A stretch of 64,000 nt of DNA from Leisingera sp. NJS204 (GCF_004123675.1 NZ_CP035417.1:2223501-2287500); one strand, 5' to 3'. Positions 1 to 9,336 are shown, counted from the stretch's first letter. Notes: generated by a model not told the origin, from the letters alone. Program-made: numbers and translations.

Positions 1-276
1 CCGGAGACGCACACCGGTTTTGAAATCGTTGTTGGCGGCTGGCTGGGCCGGAAGACCGGCTCGGTTGAGGTGGCCCCGGCCATTGACGCCTTGGCCGCCA
101 GCCTGCCGCCCGAGCGGATTTTATGCCTGTATGGCCGCAAAGAGACCGTCAGCGCCTGCCCGGCTTCCAGCCTGCCTGGGCGGCAGCAGGTGGTATTTGA
201 GGGCGGCCACCATCTAGGTCATGACCACGCCCGCATCGTTCGCACCCTTTCAGTACTTGCCGGGACTGGCAACTAG
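1..276 (+). CDS. C-terminal end of an AcvB/VirJ-like protein (partial)
   Basis: The open frame enters from the left edge and stops at TAG 274-276, giving about 91 residues. It contains the segment THTGFEIVVGGWLG near the edge and GGHHLGHDH near the end. Both recall the C-terminal alpha/beta-hydrolase domain of the AcvB/VirJ family, periplasmic proteins that in Agrobacterium act on lysyl-phosphatidylglycerol; in these proteins the final His belongs to the catalytic triad. The N-terminal part, including the nucleophile serine, lies outside the window, so the family assignment rests on the tail alone. A hairpin with a T-run follows at 421-455. Confidence 0.6.
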   Translation, partial: PETHTGFEIVVGGWLGRKTGSVEVAPAIDALAASLPPERILCLYGRKETVSACPASSLPGRQQVVFEGGHHLGHDHARIVRTLSVLAGTGN

Positions 277-420
277 GCGCCAGATTGGCCCGGCCTGCTG
301 CGGTTTGGCCAATGGAACAGTTGCAGCCAGACTTCCATCGGAAAGCGTCTGTTTAGCTGCAGAAACCTCGTCCCTCCCGCAGTTCACAAAATCTTATTCC
401 CCACATGCCATAGGTGTATT

Positions 421-455
421 AAAGCGGAATCGCATCCCGCTTTGCGTGTTTTTTT
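421..455 (+). terminator. Rho-independent terminator before the first chemoreceptor gene
   Basis: AAAGCGG (421-427) pairs with CCGCTTT (437-443) and is followed by seven T residues at 449-455. It probably ends the AcvB/VirJ-like transcript. It is only 14 bases before the chemoreceptor start codon, so a promoter for that gene must either lie inside it or read through it. Confidence 0.65.
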
Positions 456-469
456 GTTGAGGAAATGAA

Positions 470-2641
470 ATGTCATTACGATCGCAAATCCTGGCACTTA
501 TCGCTATCCCATTCATCGCGCTCGCCGGTATCGGAAGCTTTAAGGCTCTGTCGGATTGGGACCGTTACCAAAGTGCGCAATCCTCGCGGTCACAGACCAG
601 CGAATCCGTTGCATTGATGAAGGTCATCCACTTCCTGCAGGTTGAGCGCGGCCTGTCCGCAGTTTATCTGTCCTCGGACAACCAATCCGGTGCAGCTGAC
701 CTGAACAGCACCAGAGCCGAGGTGGACGGGGCGGCGCAAAATGTGCCGCAGACAGCAGCCTCCACGCTGAAGCATTTGGAGCAACTTGCCGCACTGCGTG
801 ACTCCGTCACCGCTCAAACATTGACACCGGGTCAGATGGGCGCGCGCTATTCCGCAATGATTGCCAGCCTTCTGCGGGATACCAGCGCACAGCTGCTGCA
901 AATGAAGAACGCACAAGTGGTGCAATACAGCGCCGGCCTGGTCAGCCTGGCCTACGCCAAGGAAGCTGCAGGCCAGCAACGGGCTGCGGGGGCATCCGGC
1001 TTTGGCGCGGGCAGTTTCAATTTGAACCTCTACCGCTGGTTCACCGAAACCACAGCAGTGGAGAAACAGCTTCTCGACATCGCAAACCTTGCCTTTGACG
1101 GGTTGATGCCGGAGCTGGGTATCCGTGGGGGCCTGGAGGCAACCGGGCTGCCAGGCATCCGCACCGAAGTTCTGGATGCAGGCCCGGGCAACCCGGCACC
1201 AGGGTACACGTCGCAAAACTGGTTTGACCGGGCAACCCGCTGGGTCAGCTCTCTCAGGGATGTGGAAAACACTGTCACCGGTGCAATGATTGCCCTCACA
1301 GTTGAGGAAGCAAGCAATGCCCGCCAGGCGCTGATCCTCACCCTGGTTGCGGTCGCCGTGTCGCTGGTTGTCAGCGGCACCATCGGTCTGCGCCTGATCA
1401 TGGCCTTCACCAAGCAGTTCGGCGCCCTGCAGGCCGACCTGGACAGACTCTCCCGCAAGGAGTTTGATTTTGAGCCGGCGTATCTGCAGTCCAAGACCGA
1501 AGTCGGCAAGCTCAGCCGCGCAATGGAACAAACCCGTGCTGCGCTGGCGGAAGGCGAAGACAAACTCGCCTCCATCGAGGCCAGCCGCATTGCCGACCGC
1601 GGTGCCGTCGTCGGCAAGCTTGAAGACAATCTCGCCCGCCTCTCCAACCGCGATCTCGAATGCACCATCGTCGAGGCGTTCCCGGAAGAATATGATCAGC
1701 TGCGCCAAAGCTTCAACACCACAGTGTCAACGCTGAAGGAAACCATCACACAGGTGATCTCGGCCACCAGCAGCATCCACAACGGCGCAACCGAAATCAG
1801 CACCGCCTCGGATGATTTGTCGAACCGCACAGAAAGCCAGGCCGCCACGCTGGAAGAAACCGCTGCCGCGCTGGAACAGCTGACCTCTTCGGTAAAATCC
1901 TCAGCCGAGGGTGCCCGCGACGTCGAGAACACGATGCAGGAAGCCCGCCAGGAGGCCGAAGGCAGCAGCGAAGTGGTGCGAAACGCGGTTGCCGCAATGA
2001 ACGAGATCGAGCAGTCGTCGGTCAAGATCTCACAGATCATCTCGGTCATCGACGATATCGCTTTCCAGACCAATCTTCTGGCCCTGAATGCAGGTGTCGA
2101 GGCCGCCCGAGCCGGGGAAGCCGGCAAGGGTTTTGCCGTTGTCGCGTCCGAAGTCCGGGCTTTGGCTCAGCGCTCTGCTGATGCGGCAACCGAAATCAAG
2201 ACACTGATCGGCGACAGCTCCAAACATGTGAAACAAGGGGTCGATCTGGTTGGTGAAACCGGCGTGGCGCTGACCAGCATCGTGGACCGCGTCAACACTG
2301 TTTCGGAACTGGTGTCCAACATTGCCGAAGGCGCTGCCGAGCAGTCGACCGGCCTGAGCGAGATCAACACCGGCGTCAGTCAGCTGGATCAAGTCACCCA
2401 GCAAAATGCCGCCATGGTGGAAGAAGCCACCGCTGCCGGCCACTTGCTGCACACCGATGCGGGTAAGCTGGCAGAGGTTGTGGCTCAATTCAAAATTGCC
2501 GGACTGGCCGCCCCGGCCGCGCCCAGCACATTCGCAGACACGGCGCCGGCAGGTCCCAGCGCACATGGTGAAGATATCGAATTCGATTCAGCAGTTCCGA
2601 TGCCTGCCAAAGCAGCAAACGCAAGCTGGGACGATTTCTAG
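470..2641 (+). CDS. Methyl-accepting chemotaxis protein with nitrate/nitrite-sensor (NIT) domain
   Basis: A 723-residue inner-membrane chemoreceptor. A first membrane segment (about 8-27) is followed by a large periplasmic region with the NIT-type signature [12 protein letters not shown] near residue 60, then a second segment (about 286-310), HAMP-like linkers and the cytoplasmic signalling hairpin whose tip carries [20 protein letters not shown] near residue 530. The protein ends in SWDDF, which resembles the C-terminal CheR/CheB docking pentapeptide (NWETF in E. coli Tar). The start has a good ribosome site, GAGGAA at 459-464. It stands alone, without other che genes, and a paralogue lies at 21704. 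The ligand is unknown; NIT domains are proposed to sense nitrate or nitrite. Confidence 0.92.
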   Translation: MSLRSQILALIAIPFIALAGIGSFKALSDWDRYQSAQSSRSQTSESVALMKVIHFLQVERGLSAVYLSSDNQSGAADLNSTRAEVDGAAQNVPQTAASTLKHLEQLAALRDSVTAQTLTPGQMGARYSAMIASLLRDTSAQLLQMKNAQVVQYSAGLVSLAYAKEAAGQQRAAGASGFGAGSFNLNLYRWFTETTAVEKQLLDIANLAFDGLMPELGIRGGLEATGLPGIRTEVLDAGPGNPAPGYTSQNWFDRATRWVSSLRDVENTVTGAMIALTVEEASNARQALILTLVAVAVSLVVSGTIGLRLIMAFTKQFGALQADLDRLSRKEFDFEPAYLQSKTEVGKLSRAMEQTRAALAEGEDKLASIEASRIADRGAVVGKLEDNLARLSNRDLECTIVEAFPEEYDQLRQSFNTTVSTLKETITQVISATSSIHNGATEISTASDDLSNRTESQAATLEETAAALEQLTSSVKSSAEGARDVENTMQEARQEAEGSSEVVRNAVAAMNEIEQSSVKISQIISVIDDIAFQTNLLALNAGVEAARAGEAGKGFAVVASEVRALAQRSADAATEIKTLIGDSSKHVKQGVDLVGETGVALTSIVDRVNTVSELVSNIAEGAAEQSTGLSEINTGVSQLDQVTQQNAAMVEEATAAGHLLHTDAGKLAEVVAQFKIAGLAAPAAPSTFADTAPAGPSAHGEDIEFDSAVPMPAKAANASWDDF

Positions 2642-2669
2642 GTCCGGTTTTACACTGCACGAAACAGGA

Positions 2670-2696
2670 AAGGCCGGTTGCTGAACCGGCCTTTTT
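2670..2696 (+). terminator. Terminator of the first chemoreceptor gene
   Basis: A perfect ten-base stem AAGGCCGGTT / AACCGGCCTT with a GCTG loop, followed by T residues. It lies 28 bases after the stop codon and separates this gene from the convergent ABC transporter. Confidence 0.85.
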
Positions 2697-2738
2697 CCAT
2701 GAGCGATTTGCCTTCGCTGCCCTGTCCGCAGCTTGCCG

Positions 2739-4568
2739 TCAGGCCGTGTCCTTTTCCGCCTGCTGGCGCTGCCACAGCCGGGCATAGCGGCCATCCTGCG
2801 CCAGCAGTTCGTCATGCGTGCCGGTCTCGGAAATTTCCCCCTGTTCCAGCACCACAATCCGGTCCGCTTCAGCAATGGTTGACAGGCGGTGGGCAATGGT
2901 GATCACCGTGCGCCCCTGCCCGGCCCGCGCCAGCGCTTCCTTGATCTCCTGCTCTGTGTCGGTGTCCAGCGCCGAGGTTGCCTCGTCCAGCAGCAGCACC
3001 GGCGGGTTCTTCAGCAATGTGCGGGCAATGCCAACCCGCTGCTTTTCGCCGCCCGACAGTTTCAGTCCGCGCTCACCAACCTGGGTGCCGTAACCCTCTG
3101 GCAGGGCTGCGATGAAGTCATGGATTTGCGCGTCGCGCGCCGCTTGCTCCACGTCGGCCTGAGTGGCCCCGTCGCGGCCATAGGCGATGTTGTAACGGAT
3201 CGTGTCGTTGAACAGTACGGTGTCCTGCGGCACCACACCAATCGCGTGGTGCAGGCTTTTCTGACTTACATCCCGCACGTCCTGCCCGTCGATCTTCAGC
3301 GCGCCGCCGGTGACGTCATAAAAGCGGAACAACAGCCGTCCGATGGTCGATTTTCCTGATCCGGTAGAGCCGACAATCGCCACCGTCTGCCCAGGCTCCG
3401 CCTCCAGCGAGACACCTTTCAGGATCTCCCGCCCGGCATCATAGGAGAACCGCACATCCTCCAGCGTGATCCGGCCGCCATTGACCTCCAGCTCGCCAAC
3501 TCCGGGACGGTCGCTCACATCGGCCGGTTGCTCCAGAAGATCGAACATCTCGCCCATGTCCACCAGGCTTTGGCGGATTTCGCGGTAGACAGTGCCAAGG
3601 AAGTTCAGCGGCACGGTGATCTGGATCATATAGGCGTTGACCATGACAAAATCGCCGACCGTCAGCGCCCCCCGCTCCACGCCGATCGCGGCCATGACCA
3701 TGACACCGATAAGGCCCGCCGTGATAATCATACTCTGGCCGAAATTCAGGGCTGCCAGCGAATAAGCTGTTTTCAGCGCCGCCTGCGCATAGCCCCGCAT
3801 CGCCCCGTCATAACGCGCCGCCTCGCGCTCTTCGGCGACGAAATACTTGACCGTCTCGTAGTTCAGCAGGCTGTCGATGGCTTTTTGATTGGCGTCGGTG
3901 TCCTGCTTGTTCATCTCGCGGCGCAGTTTCACCCGCCATTCGGTCACCGCAAAGGTGAACCAGACATACAAAGCAATGGTCCCGGCCACGACCGCCAGAT
4001 ACCAGGCGTCGAACAGCACCGTCAGGATCACCGCCACCAGCGTCAGCTCCAGGATCAGCGGTCCGATGGAAAACAGCATGAACCGCAGCAGAAATTCGAC
4101 GCCTTTCACCCCGCGCTCGATGATCCGGCTGAGGCCCCCGGTCTTGCGGGTGATGTGATAGCGCATCGACAACCGGTGGATATGGGTAAAGGTCTCCAGC
4201 GCCAAACGCCGCAAGGCGCGCTGCCCGACCGGAGCAAAGATTGCATCGCGCAGCTGTTGAAAGCCAGTGGTCAGGACCCGCGACATGCCATAGGCCACCG
4301 TCAGCCCGACGGCGCCCAAAGCCAGCGGCGGCACGCCCTCCCCGGCGAGGCTGTCGACCGCGTCCTTGTACAGCATCGGTGTGTAAACCGCGATCAGCTT
4401 GGCCAGGACCAGCACCGCAAGTGCCAGCACCACCCGGACCTTCACGGCCCGGTTATCCTTGGGCCAAAGATACGGTCCCACCCTGCGCAAGGTGCGCAGG
4501 CCGGAGCGGCGTTCGTCTTCGGCGGTATCGGCTTGCAACGGCACGGCGGCCTGGTCTGTCTGGGTCAT
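2739..4568 (-). CDS. ABC exporter, Atm1/ABCB7-like half transporter (permease plus ATPase)
   Basis: A 609-residue fused half transporter expected to work as a homodimer in the inner membrane. The N-terminal third and middle hold the six-helix permease (about 45-330). The ATPase part has Walker A GSTGSGKS (about 400), signature LSGGEKQ (about 503), Walker B LLLDEA (about 523) and the H-loop TIAHRLS (about 557). The permease sequence, with NFLGTVYREIRQSLVDM and the preceding ETVKYF, matches the Atm1/ABCB7 type, whose members export glutathione-bound sulfur or metal compounds and protect against heavy metals. Length is normal for this group. The ATG has AGGAACC just upstream. No partner gene is adjacent. 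Confidence 0.9.
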   Translation of the reverse strand: MTQTDQAAVPLQADTAEDERRSGLRTLRRVGPYLWPKDNRAVKVRVVLALAVLVLAKLIAVYTPMLYKDAVDSLAGEGVPPLALGAVGLTVAYGMSRVLTTGFQQLRDAIFAPVGQRALRRLALETFTHIHRLSMRYHITRKTGGLSRIIERGVKGVEFLLRFMLFSIGPLILELTLVAVILTVLFDAWYLAVVAGTIALYVWFTFAVTEWRVKLRREMNKQDTDANQKAIDSLLNYETVKYFVAEEREAARYDGAMRGYAQAALKTAYSLAALNFGQSMIITAGLIGVMVMAAIGVERGALTVGDFVMVNAYMIQITVPLNFLGTVYREIRQSLVDMGEMFDLLEQPADVSDRPGVGELEVNGGRITLEDVRFSYDAGREILKGVSLEAEPGQTVAIVGSTGSGKSTIGRLLFRFYDVTGGALKIDGQDVRDVSQKSLHHAIGVVPQDTVLFNDTIRYNIAYGRDGATQADVEQAARDAQIHDFIAALPEGYGTQVGERGLKLSGGEKQRVGIARTLLKNPPVLLLDEATSALDTDTEQEIKEALARAGQGRTVITIAHRLSTIAEADRIVVLEQGEISETGTHDELLAQDGRYARLWQRQQAEKDTA

Positions 4569-4630
4569 GGCGGTTCCTGGCTTGACCCCTTCAGATATTC
4601 ACCTGCTCACGGATTTGCGAGGGGCGGACA

Positions 4631-4655
4631 GGAAAAACGCGCCGCAGGGGCGCGG
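4631..4655 (-). terminator. Terminator of the LysM protein gene
   Basis: On the minus strand CGCGCC pairs with GGCGCG (4638-4654) and is followed by TTTTT. It sits 11 bases past the stop codon of the LysM gene. Confidence 0.7.
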
Positions 4656-4665
4656 TTCTCTGGCG

Positions 4666-6378
4666 TTACTCCGGAACAGTAAAGACTTGCCCCGGATAAA
4701 TCAGGTCGGGATTTCGGATCGCGCCGCGGTTGGCCTCAAAAACCCGGACATACAGAAAGCCGCTGCCGTATTTCTGCTGCGATATGGCCCAGAGCGTATC
4801 GCCCTTCTGCACTGTTACCGCCTGAACCAATGGCACTGGCTGTTCCGGCGTTGCGTCGCCGCCCGGTTGCGGCAGCGCCTCGGGCGCTTCGCGTTTGAAG
4901 GGGGTTTCCAGACGGCTGACCACAGCGCCGGTTGCCGGTTCGACCTCGTCCAGGCGCAGGGTGTAAATGCCTGGTGCCACATCCTCCAGCCGGCCGCTCC
5001 AGCGCCCGTCTGCCGCGGCGCCCAGCTCGGCCACCGGCCGGTTGTCGACATAGACCCGCACCTGTGATTGCGGCTGCGCCCGTCCCGACAGCTCAACCCC
5101 GCCGCTGCCATTGTAGCTGATTGAATCCAATGCCACTTCGTCACCCAACCCTGGGTCAGCAGGAATTGCGGGCTGCACCACCTCGATGCCCTCCGCGTCA
5201 GCCCTCAGAACCGCCACAGCCTGCCCCTGCGGTTGCGGCGTTCCGGGTTCGACGGCAGGCGCGGGATCTGCTGCAGACGGAACCTCGGCTGCAGCATTGG
5301 CTGTTGTCTGCCCGGCGCTGGCAACATCTTCGCCTGCGTCCGCCGTTCCTGCATCTGAGCTTGCGGGTTGATCCAGGGAGGCCGCTGGGGCTTCAGTCCC
5401 GGATTGTTCCACCAGGGCATTCTCTGCAGGGTCCAGGGTGGCAACTTGTTCCGGCGCAGGCGCTGTGACGTCTTGTTCCGCACCCGTTGCGCGCGAAGCC
5501 CCGGTTTCCGCGGCCTGCGCCGATTGGGCGGCCTCGCCCGCCGCCGCGACCGAAACCGGGCTGGCCGGCGCCAGAATAAAGGACGCCCCGGAGGCATTTT
5601 TCTGCCCTTCATGTTCGGCCAGAAGCGACACCACCCGTGCATCGGTGCTTGGTGTGATCGTGGTCAGAGAGACGAATTCACCGCCCGCTGGCACTTCCAG
5701 CTGCTCCAGCACTTCGCCGTCCAGCAAGACCGAAATACGCACCCCCGCCTGGGCGCGCCCTGCAATCACCGCAGAGCCCTCGTTGTCGACACGCACCAGG
5801 TCCAGCTCGGGGGCTTCCAGAACAAAGATGCCTTCGTTGACATCCGGCGCCAGCGGTGCTGCTTGACCGGTGCCCTGTACCTCGCCGCCAGGTTCGGCCA
5901 AGGCGATTTCATCCGGCCGCGCCTCTGCTTCGGCAGTTTGATCCGAGGATGTTTCGGTTTCAGTTCCGGCCGTTTCCGGCTGGCCTTCAGAAACCGCTGT
6001 TTCACCAAGTTCCCCTGCCGCAGCCGCCTCCGGCACCGGTTCCGGACCTGCCTCCGGATCCGCAACCGTCAAGGCCGCTGCCGGCGCACCTGTTTCTGCC
6101 TCAGCTCCGCCGGTGTCTGGAACAACAGCCGCCGTTTCAGCTTTGGTTCGTGCCCGGTTCTGCAGCGGCTGACCGGATTCATCGCCATCCCCTAAAAACG
6201 CACCGCTCCCGTTTGCCGCCTGGCTGCCCGCCTGCCCGTCCGCCGTCCCGCCGCCTGGCTGGCCGCTGCCGAACACCCCAAGCTGGAACAGCGCCACGCC
6301 GCCCAGCATCACGGCCACGCCGGCAATACCGCCAATTGTGAGGGCCCCCAGGCCCCCGCTTCCAGATGCTTCCGCCAT
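4666..6378 (-). CDS. Membrane-anchored protein with C-terminal LysM domain
   Basis: About 570 residues. One membrane segment (about 12-35) anchors a very long Ala/Glu/Pro-rich, low-complexity linker. Two similar modules follow (near residues 180-260 and 400-480), each with a pattern like GRAQ...VRVYVDN / GRAQ...ISVLLDG, and the last 50 residues are a LysM domain (KGDTLWAISQQKYG ... NPDLIYPGQVF). LysM binds peptidoglycan, so the protein probably links membrane and cell wall; similar proteins in Rhodobacteraceae are uncharacterised. The frame extends upstream to 6456, but the ATG at 6378 has GAAGGG six bases before it and directly precedes the membrane segment, so it is preferred. Divergent from the LOG gene. 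Confidence 0.8.
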   Translation of the reverse strand: MAEASGSGGLGALTIGGIAGVAVMLGGVALFQLGVFGSGQPGGGTADGQAGSQAANGSGAFLGDGDESGQPLQNRARTKAETAAVVPDTGGAEAETGAPAAALTVADPEAGPEPVPEAAAAGELGETAVSEGQPETAGTETETSSDQTAEAEARPDEIALAEPGGEVQGTGQAAPLAPDVNEGIFVLEAPELDLVRVDNEGSAVIAGRAQAGVRISVLLDGEVLEQLEVPAGGEFVSLTTITPSTDARVVSLLAEHEGQKNASGASFILAPASPVSVAAAGEAAQSAQAAETGASRATGAEQDVTAPAPEQVATLDPAENALVEQSGTEAPAASLDQPASSDAGTADAGEDVASAGQTTANAAAEVPSAADPAPAVEPGTPQPQGQAVAVLRADAEGIEVVQPAIPADPGLGDEVALDSISYNGSGGVELSGRAQPQSQVRVYVDNRPVAELGAAADGRWSGRLEDVAPGIYTLRLDEVEPATGAVVSRLETPFKREAPEALPQPGGDATPEQPVPLVQAVTVQKGDTLWAISQQKYGSGFLYVRVFEANRGAIRNPDLIYPGQVFTVPE

Positions 6379-6502
6379 TTCGATCCCTTCGGCATTTGCG
6401 GAATGTTGCCTTCCGCTTAGTTGAGCAAACCTACCAATCCCGCTATCACGGGTCAAAACACCAATTGCGTTTCACTTTGAAATTCCACGGAAAGGCTGGC
6501 CA

Positions 6503-7054
6503 ATGAGCATCAAATCCGTCTGTGTCTATTGCGGCTCCCGTGCCGGAGCGCTGCCAGATTATACCCAAGCCGCACGGGATCTTGGCACTGCACTGGCTGA
6601 AAACGGGATGCGGCTGGTCTATGGCGCCGGCGATGTCGGACTGATGGGAGAGGTCGCACGCGCCGCCCAGGCAGCGGGCGGCGAAACCTTTGGCGTGATC
6701 CCCGGCCACCTGGAAAAGCGCGAAGTCGGCAAATCCGATCTCAGCACCTATGTTGTCACCGAGACCATGCATGAACGTAAAAAGGTCATGCTGTGGAACG
6801 CCGATGCGGTGGTGGTTCTGCCCGGCGGCGCCGGGTCGCTGGATGAATTGTTCGAGGCGCTCACCTGGCGCCAGCTGGGCCTGCACGGCAAGCCCATCGT
6901 GATCCTGAACACCGCTGGTTACTGGGACAAGCTGCGCGACCTGCTGGACCATATCGTCGGCCAGGGCTTTGCCGGTCAGGACACCGCGGATTATCTTATC
7001 TGGGCTGACACCCCGGTGGCGGCCATTGCCGCCCTGCGCGACGCCCGCTCCTGA
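6503..7054 (+). CDS. LOG-family protein (cytokinin riboside 5'-monophosphate phosphoribohydrolase type)
   Basis: A 183-residue Rossmann-fold protein. The LOG/TIGR00730 hallmarks are present: VYCGSRAG near the N terminus, the arginine of MHERK (about 91) and the nucleotide loop PGGAGSLDE (about 105-113), where the usual GT is GS. Family members hydrolyse nucleoside 5'-monophosphates to base and ribose 5-phosphate; the old annotation as lysine decarboxylase is wrong. AAAGG lies before the ATG. The 3' end overlaps the convergent transporter gene by 64 bases. Confidence 0.88.
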   Translation: MSIKSVCVYCGSRAGALPDYTQAARDLGTALAENGMRLVYGAGDVGLMGEVARAAQAAGGETFGVIPGHLEKREVGKSDLSTYVVTETMHERKKVMLWNADAVVVLPGGAGSLDELFEALTWRQLGLHGKPIVILNTAGYWDKLRDLLDHIVGQGFAGQDTADYLIWADTPVAAIAALRDARS

Positions 7055-7902
7055 CGCAGGGCCGAGAATGAAAACACCGCAACCGCGCTCCAGATCAGCG
7101 CAAAGGCGGCGCTGTGCCAGGGGGTGAACGGCTCGGCAAAGACCAGCACCGCCACCAGGAACTGCAACGTCGGGTTCAGGTACTGCAACACCCCCACCGT
7201 CCCCAGCCGCACCCGTTTGGCGGCATAGCTGAACAGGATCAGCGGCAGCCCGGTCAGGATGCCGGAAAACGCCAGCATCACAGCGGTCGAAGTGCCGTCC
7301 AGAAAACCTGCGCCGCCGGTGAACCAGATCACCGCCAGCGCCACTGGCAGGATCAGCAGCACTTCGGCGGTGACAGACACCACCGGACCCAGCAAAATCT
7401 GTTTCTTCGCAACGCCATAAAGGGCAAAGCTGATCGCCAGCACCAGCGGGATCAGGGGCGCTGCCCCCAGCCCGAAGGACAGCACCGCAACCGCCAGCAC
7501 CGCCAGCCCGACAGCCGCGACCTGCGCCCGGCTCAGCTGTTCGCCGAAGACCAGCCGCCCCAGCAGTACGCTCAGCAACGGAAAGATATAGTACCCCAGG
7601 CTCGCCTCGGTGGCGTAACCGGTCTGCACTGAAGAGATGAACACAAACCAGTTGAGCGAGATCATCGCTGTTGCGAGAACCAGAAACAATATGCTCCGCC
7701 TGCTGGTGAAAGCTGCCGTTAAGGCGCCGATCCGGCCCTGAAACAGCAGCACGCCGGCAAAAAACAGAAACGACCACAAAGCCCGGTGCGACAGAACCTG
7801 CTCAGGCGGCACATGCGACAGAGCATTGTAGTAGATCCCCGACAGCCCCCAGACCACGCAGGCCGAGACCATTGCCAGTATGCCCTTGGCTGCCTCTGTC
7901 AT
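6991..7902 (-). CDS. RarD-like EamA-family transporter
   Basis: A 303-residue protein of about ten hydrophobic helices, with the RarD start pattern (KGILAMVSACVVWGLSGIYY) and the conserved VPPEQVLSHRALWS segment. RarD proteins are inner-membrane members of the drug/metabolite transporter superfamily; substrates are mostly unknown. The frame is open upstream to 8001, but the ATG at 7902 has GGGGGAACGG just before it and begins at the usual place. Its last 64 bases run antisense into the end of the LOG gene, so the two transcripts collide. Confidence 0.85.
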   Translation of the reverse strand: MTEAAKGILAMVSACVVWGLSGIYYNALSHVPPEQVLSHRALWSFLFFAGVLLFQGRIGALTAAFTSRRSILFLVLATAMISLNWFVFISSVQTGYATEASLGYYIFPLLSVLLGRLVFGEQLSRAQVAAVGLAVLAVAVLSFGLGAAPLIPLVLAISFALYGVAKKQILLGPVVSVTAEVLLILPVALAVIWFTGGAGFLDGTSTAVMLAFSGILTGLPLILFSYAAKRVRLGTVGVLQYLNPTLQFLVAVLVFAEPFTPWHSAAFALIWSAVAVFSFSALRQERASRRAAMAATGVSAQIR

Positions 7903-7960
7903 CACCGTTCCCCCAGTTCCGGCGGGCCGTGCGCAATACGCGCCAGCCGTCGGTCCAAAC

Positions 7961-7990
7961 AAGAAACGCCCGGTCGGGTGACCGGGCGCT
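7961..7990 (-). terminator. Terminator of sodB
   Basis: CGCCCGGT (7967-7974) pairs with ACCGGGCG (7981-7988). On the minus strand the stem is followed by a T-rich tail (TTTCTT). It lies 24 bases past the sodB stop codon. Confidence 0.75.
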
Positions 7991-8013
7991 CCAGAATTCA
8001 TGCCGCTCAGGAC

Positions 8014-8613
8014 TTACATCCGCGAGGCGACGTTTTCCCAGTTCACCAGGTTGTCCAGGAAGTTGGTCAGGTAAGCCGGACGCTTGTTGCGGAAATCAAT
8101 GTAATAGGAGTGTTCCCACACATCGCAGCCCAGCAGTGCGGTCTGGTTGAAGCACAGCGGATTGACGCCGTTTTCGGTTTTGGTCACTGCCAGCGACCCG
8201 TCGGCGTTCTTAACCAGCCAGGCCCAGCCGGAACCGAACTGGCCGGCGCCTGCTGCGGAGAACTGCGACTTGAACTCGTCAACCGAGCCGAACGACTCGA
8301 CCAGCGCCTTTTCCAGCTCGCCCGGCATTGCGCTGGCGCCCGGGCCCATCATTTCCCAGAACTGGTTGTGGTTCCACAGCTGCGAGATGTTGTTGAAGAT
8401 ACCGTTCTGGGCAACGGAACCGGCGTCATAGGTGCCTTTGATGATCTCTTCCAGCGACTTGCCGTCCCACTCGGTGCCGGCAATCAGCTTGTTGCCGTTA
8501 TCGACATAGGCCTTGTGGTGCAGGTCGTGGTGGTATTCCAGGGTCTCGGCCGACATGCCTTTGGCAGCCAGGGCGTCGTGTGCATAAGGAAGATCGGGAA
8601 GTTCAAAAGCCAT
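8014..8613 (-). CDS. sodB: Iron superoxide dismutase
   Basis: A 199-residue Fe/Mn-type enzyme that converts superoxide to oxygen and hydrogen peroxide in the cytoplasm. Metal ligands are visible: His28 in EYHHDLHH, a His in the central helix region (NHNQFWEMM), and Asp164 and His168 in DVWEHSYYIDF. FNQTALLGCD and GSGWAWLV fit the Fe-dependent subgroup, as does the strong similarity of the first 36 residues to E. coli SodB. AGGGGGCC precedes the ATG. Single gene with its own terminator. Confidence 0.95.
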   Translation of the reverse strand: MAFELPDLPYAHDALAAKGMSAETLEYHHDLHHKAYVDNGNKLIAGTEWDGKSLEEIIKGTYDAGSVAQNGIFNNISQLWNHNQFWEMMGPGASAMPGELEKALVESFGSVDEFKSQFSAAGAGQFGSGWAWLVKNADGSLAVTKTENGVNPLCFNQTALLGCDVWEHSYYIDFRNKRPAYLTNFLDNLVNWENVASRM

Positions 8614-8913
8614 TTGGGCCCCCTGTAAAAAAGATTGCGTTCCTGCGCAGATACATGCTGTGCGCGCGCTATCAGGTCAAGTGCCAAGGCCCCATTTCCG
8701 CGCAAGGCCTATGTGCAGATTTCCACCTAACCGACATCCGGCCATGGCAATAAGGAGGTACAGCTCCATTCCGCGCACGGCTGTTACGTTCATCGTCGAA
8801 CTGGAGTCCTTCCCGTCTGAGCCCTAACCCCGGCAGACCAGCCCCACGGAATCCGGACCTCGTCTACTGGAAGGCGCGAGGCTGCAATGAACAACCGGGG
8901 CAGATCTGCAAGG
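8614..8913. other. Intergenic region upstream of sodB
   Basis: About 300 bases without a convincing gene. It must carry the sodB promoter near its left end. A perfect Shine-Dalgarno sequence, AAGGAGGT, stands at 8752-8759 on the plus strand without an ATG at a proper distance downstream; the only frame there is a 27-codon stretch from an ATG at 8744 that itself spans the Shine-Dalgarno. No terminator or repeat was seen. Confidence 0.5.
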
Positions 8914-9336
8914 CTACCCTTTTTTGACCTTGCACTTGCCCCTGCCGCGCGGTTCGTTGCCAAACTCGGAGAGCAACGCACGCACCGACAACGTGTTGTT
9001 TTTCTTGTTCAGAATACCTGAATACTGTGCCTTTGCGGTCGTATTGACATTCCCCACTGGAATACCTTCCACACGCCAATTCAGGAACAGCGATTTTTCA
9101 TCCCGCGGCTTCACTTCAGCAGATTGTGGTTCGCCGTACACTGTATGAATGATTCCGTCATAAACCTGCGCAGTCTGTTCCAGATTGTCGACAACAACGA
9201 TGACTCTTGGGGGAATCCAACCCTTGTTTGTAAACGACTTGACCTCGCAGTCATATGTGGTGGTGCCTTTACTTCCCGCTGCTGCGGAGGACGCTGCTGC
9301 CAGCACAATGGATGCAGCCGTTAGATATCGTTTCAT
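8914..9336 (-). CDS. Secreted protein of unknown function (tandem paralogue A)
   Basis: A 140-residue protein with a clear signal peptide (MKRYLTAASIVLAAASSAAA) predicting export to the periplasm. The mature part is a small beta-rich domain with two cysteines, at about 30 and 135, that may form a disulfide, and it ends in the basic tail PRGRGKCKVKKG. It resembles the next gene upstream (9452-9895) along its whole length: a Cys shortly after the signal peptide, W(I/V)P.R..V, AKAQYSGILN against AKPRFRAVLN, and PRG.G.C near the end. I do not recognise the family. The ribosome site is weak. Confidence 0.75.
   Translation of the reverse strand: MKRYLTAASIVLAAASSAAAGSKGTTTYDCEVKSFTNKGWIPPRVIVVVDNLEQTAQVYDGIIHTVYGEPQSAEVKPRDEKSLFLNWRVEGIPVGNVNTTAKAQYSGILNKKNNTLSVRALLSEFGNEPRGRGKCKVKKG

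Noticed and set aside
3528-4682. 384-codon frame antisense to the ABC exporter
   Set aside because: His/Gln/Arg-rich low-complexity product typical of antisense frames in high-GC DNA.
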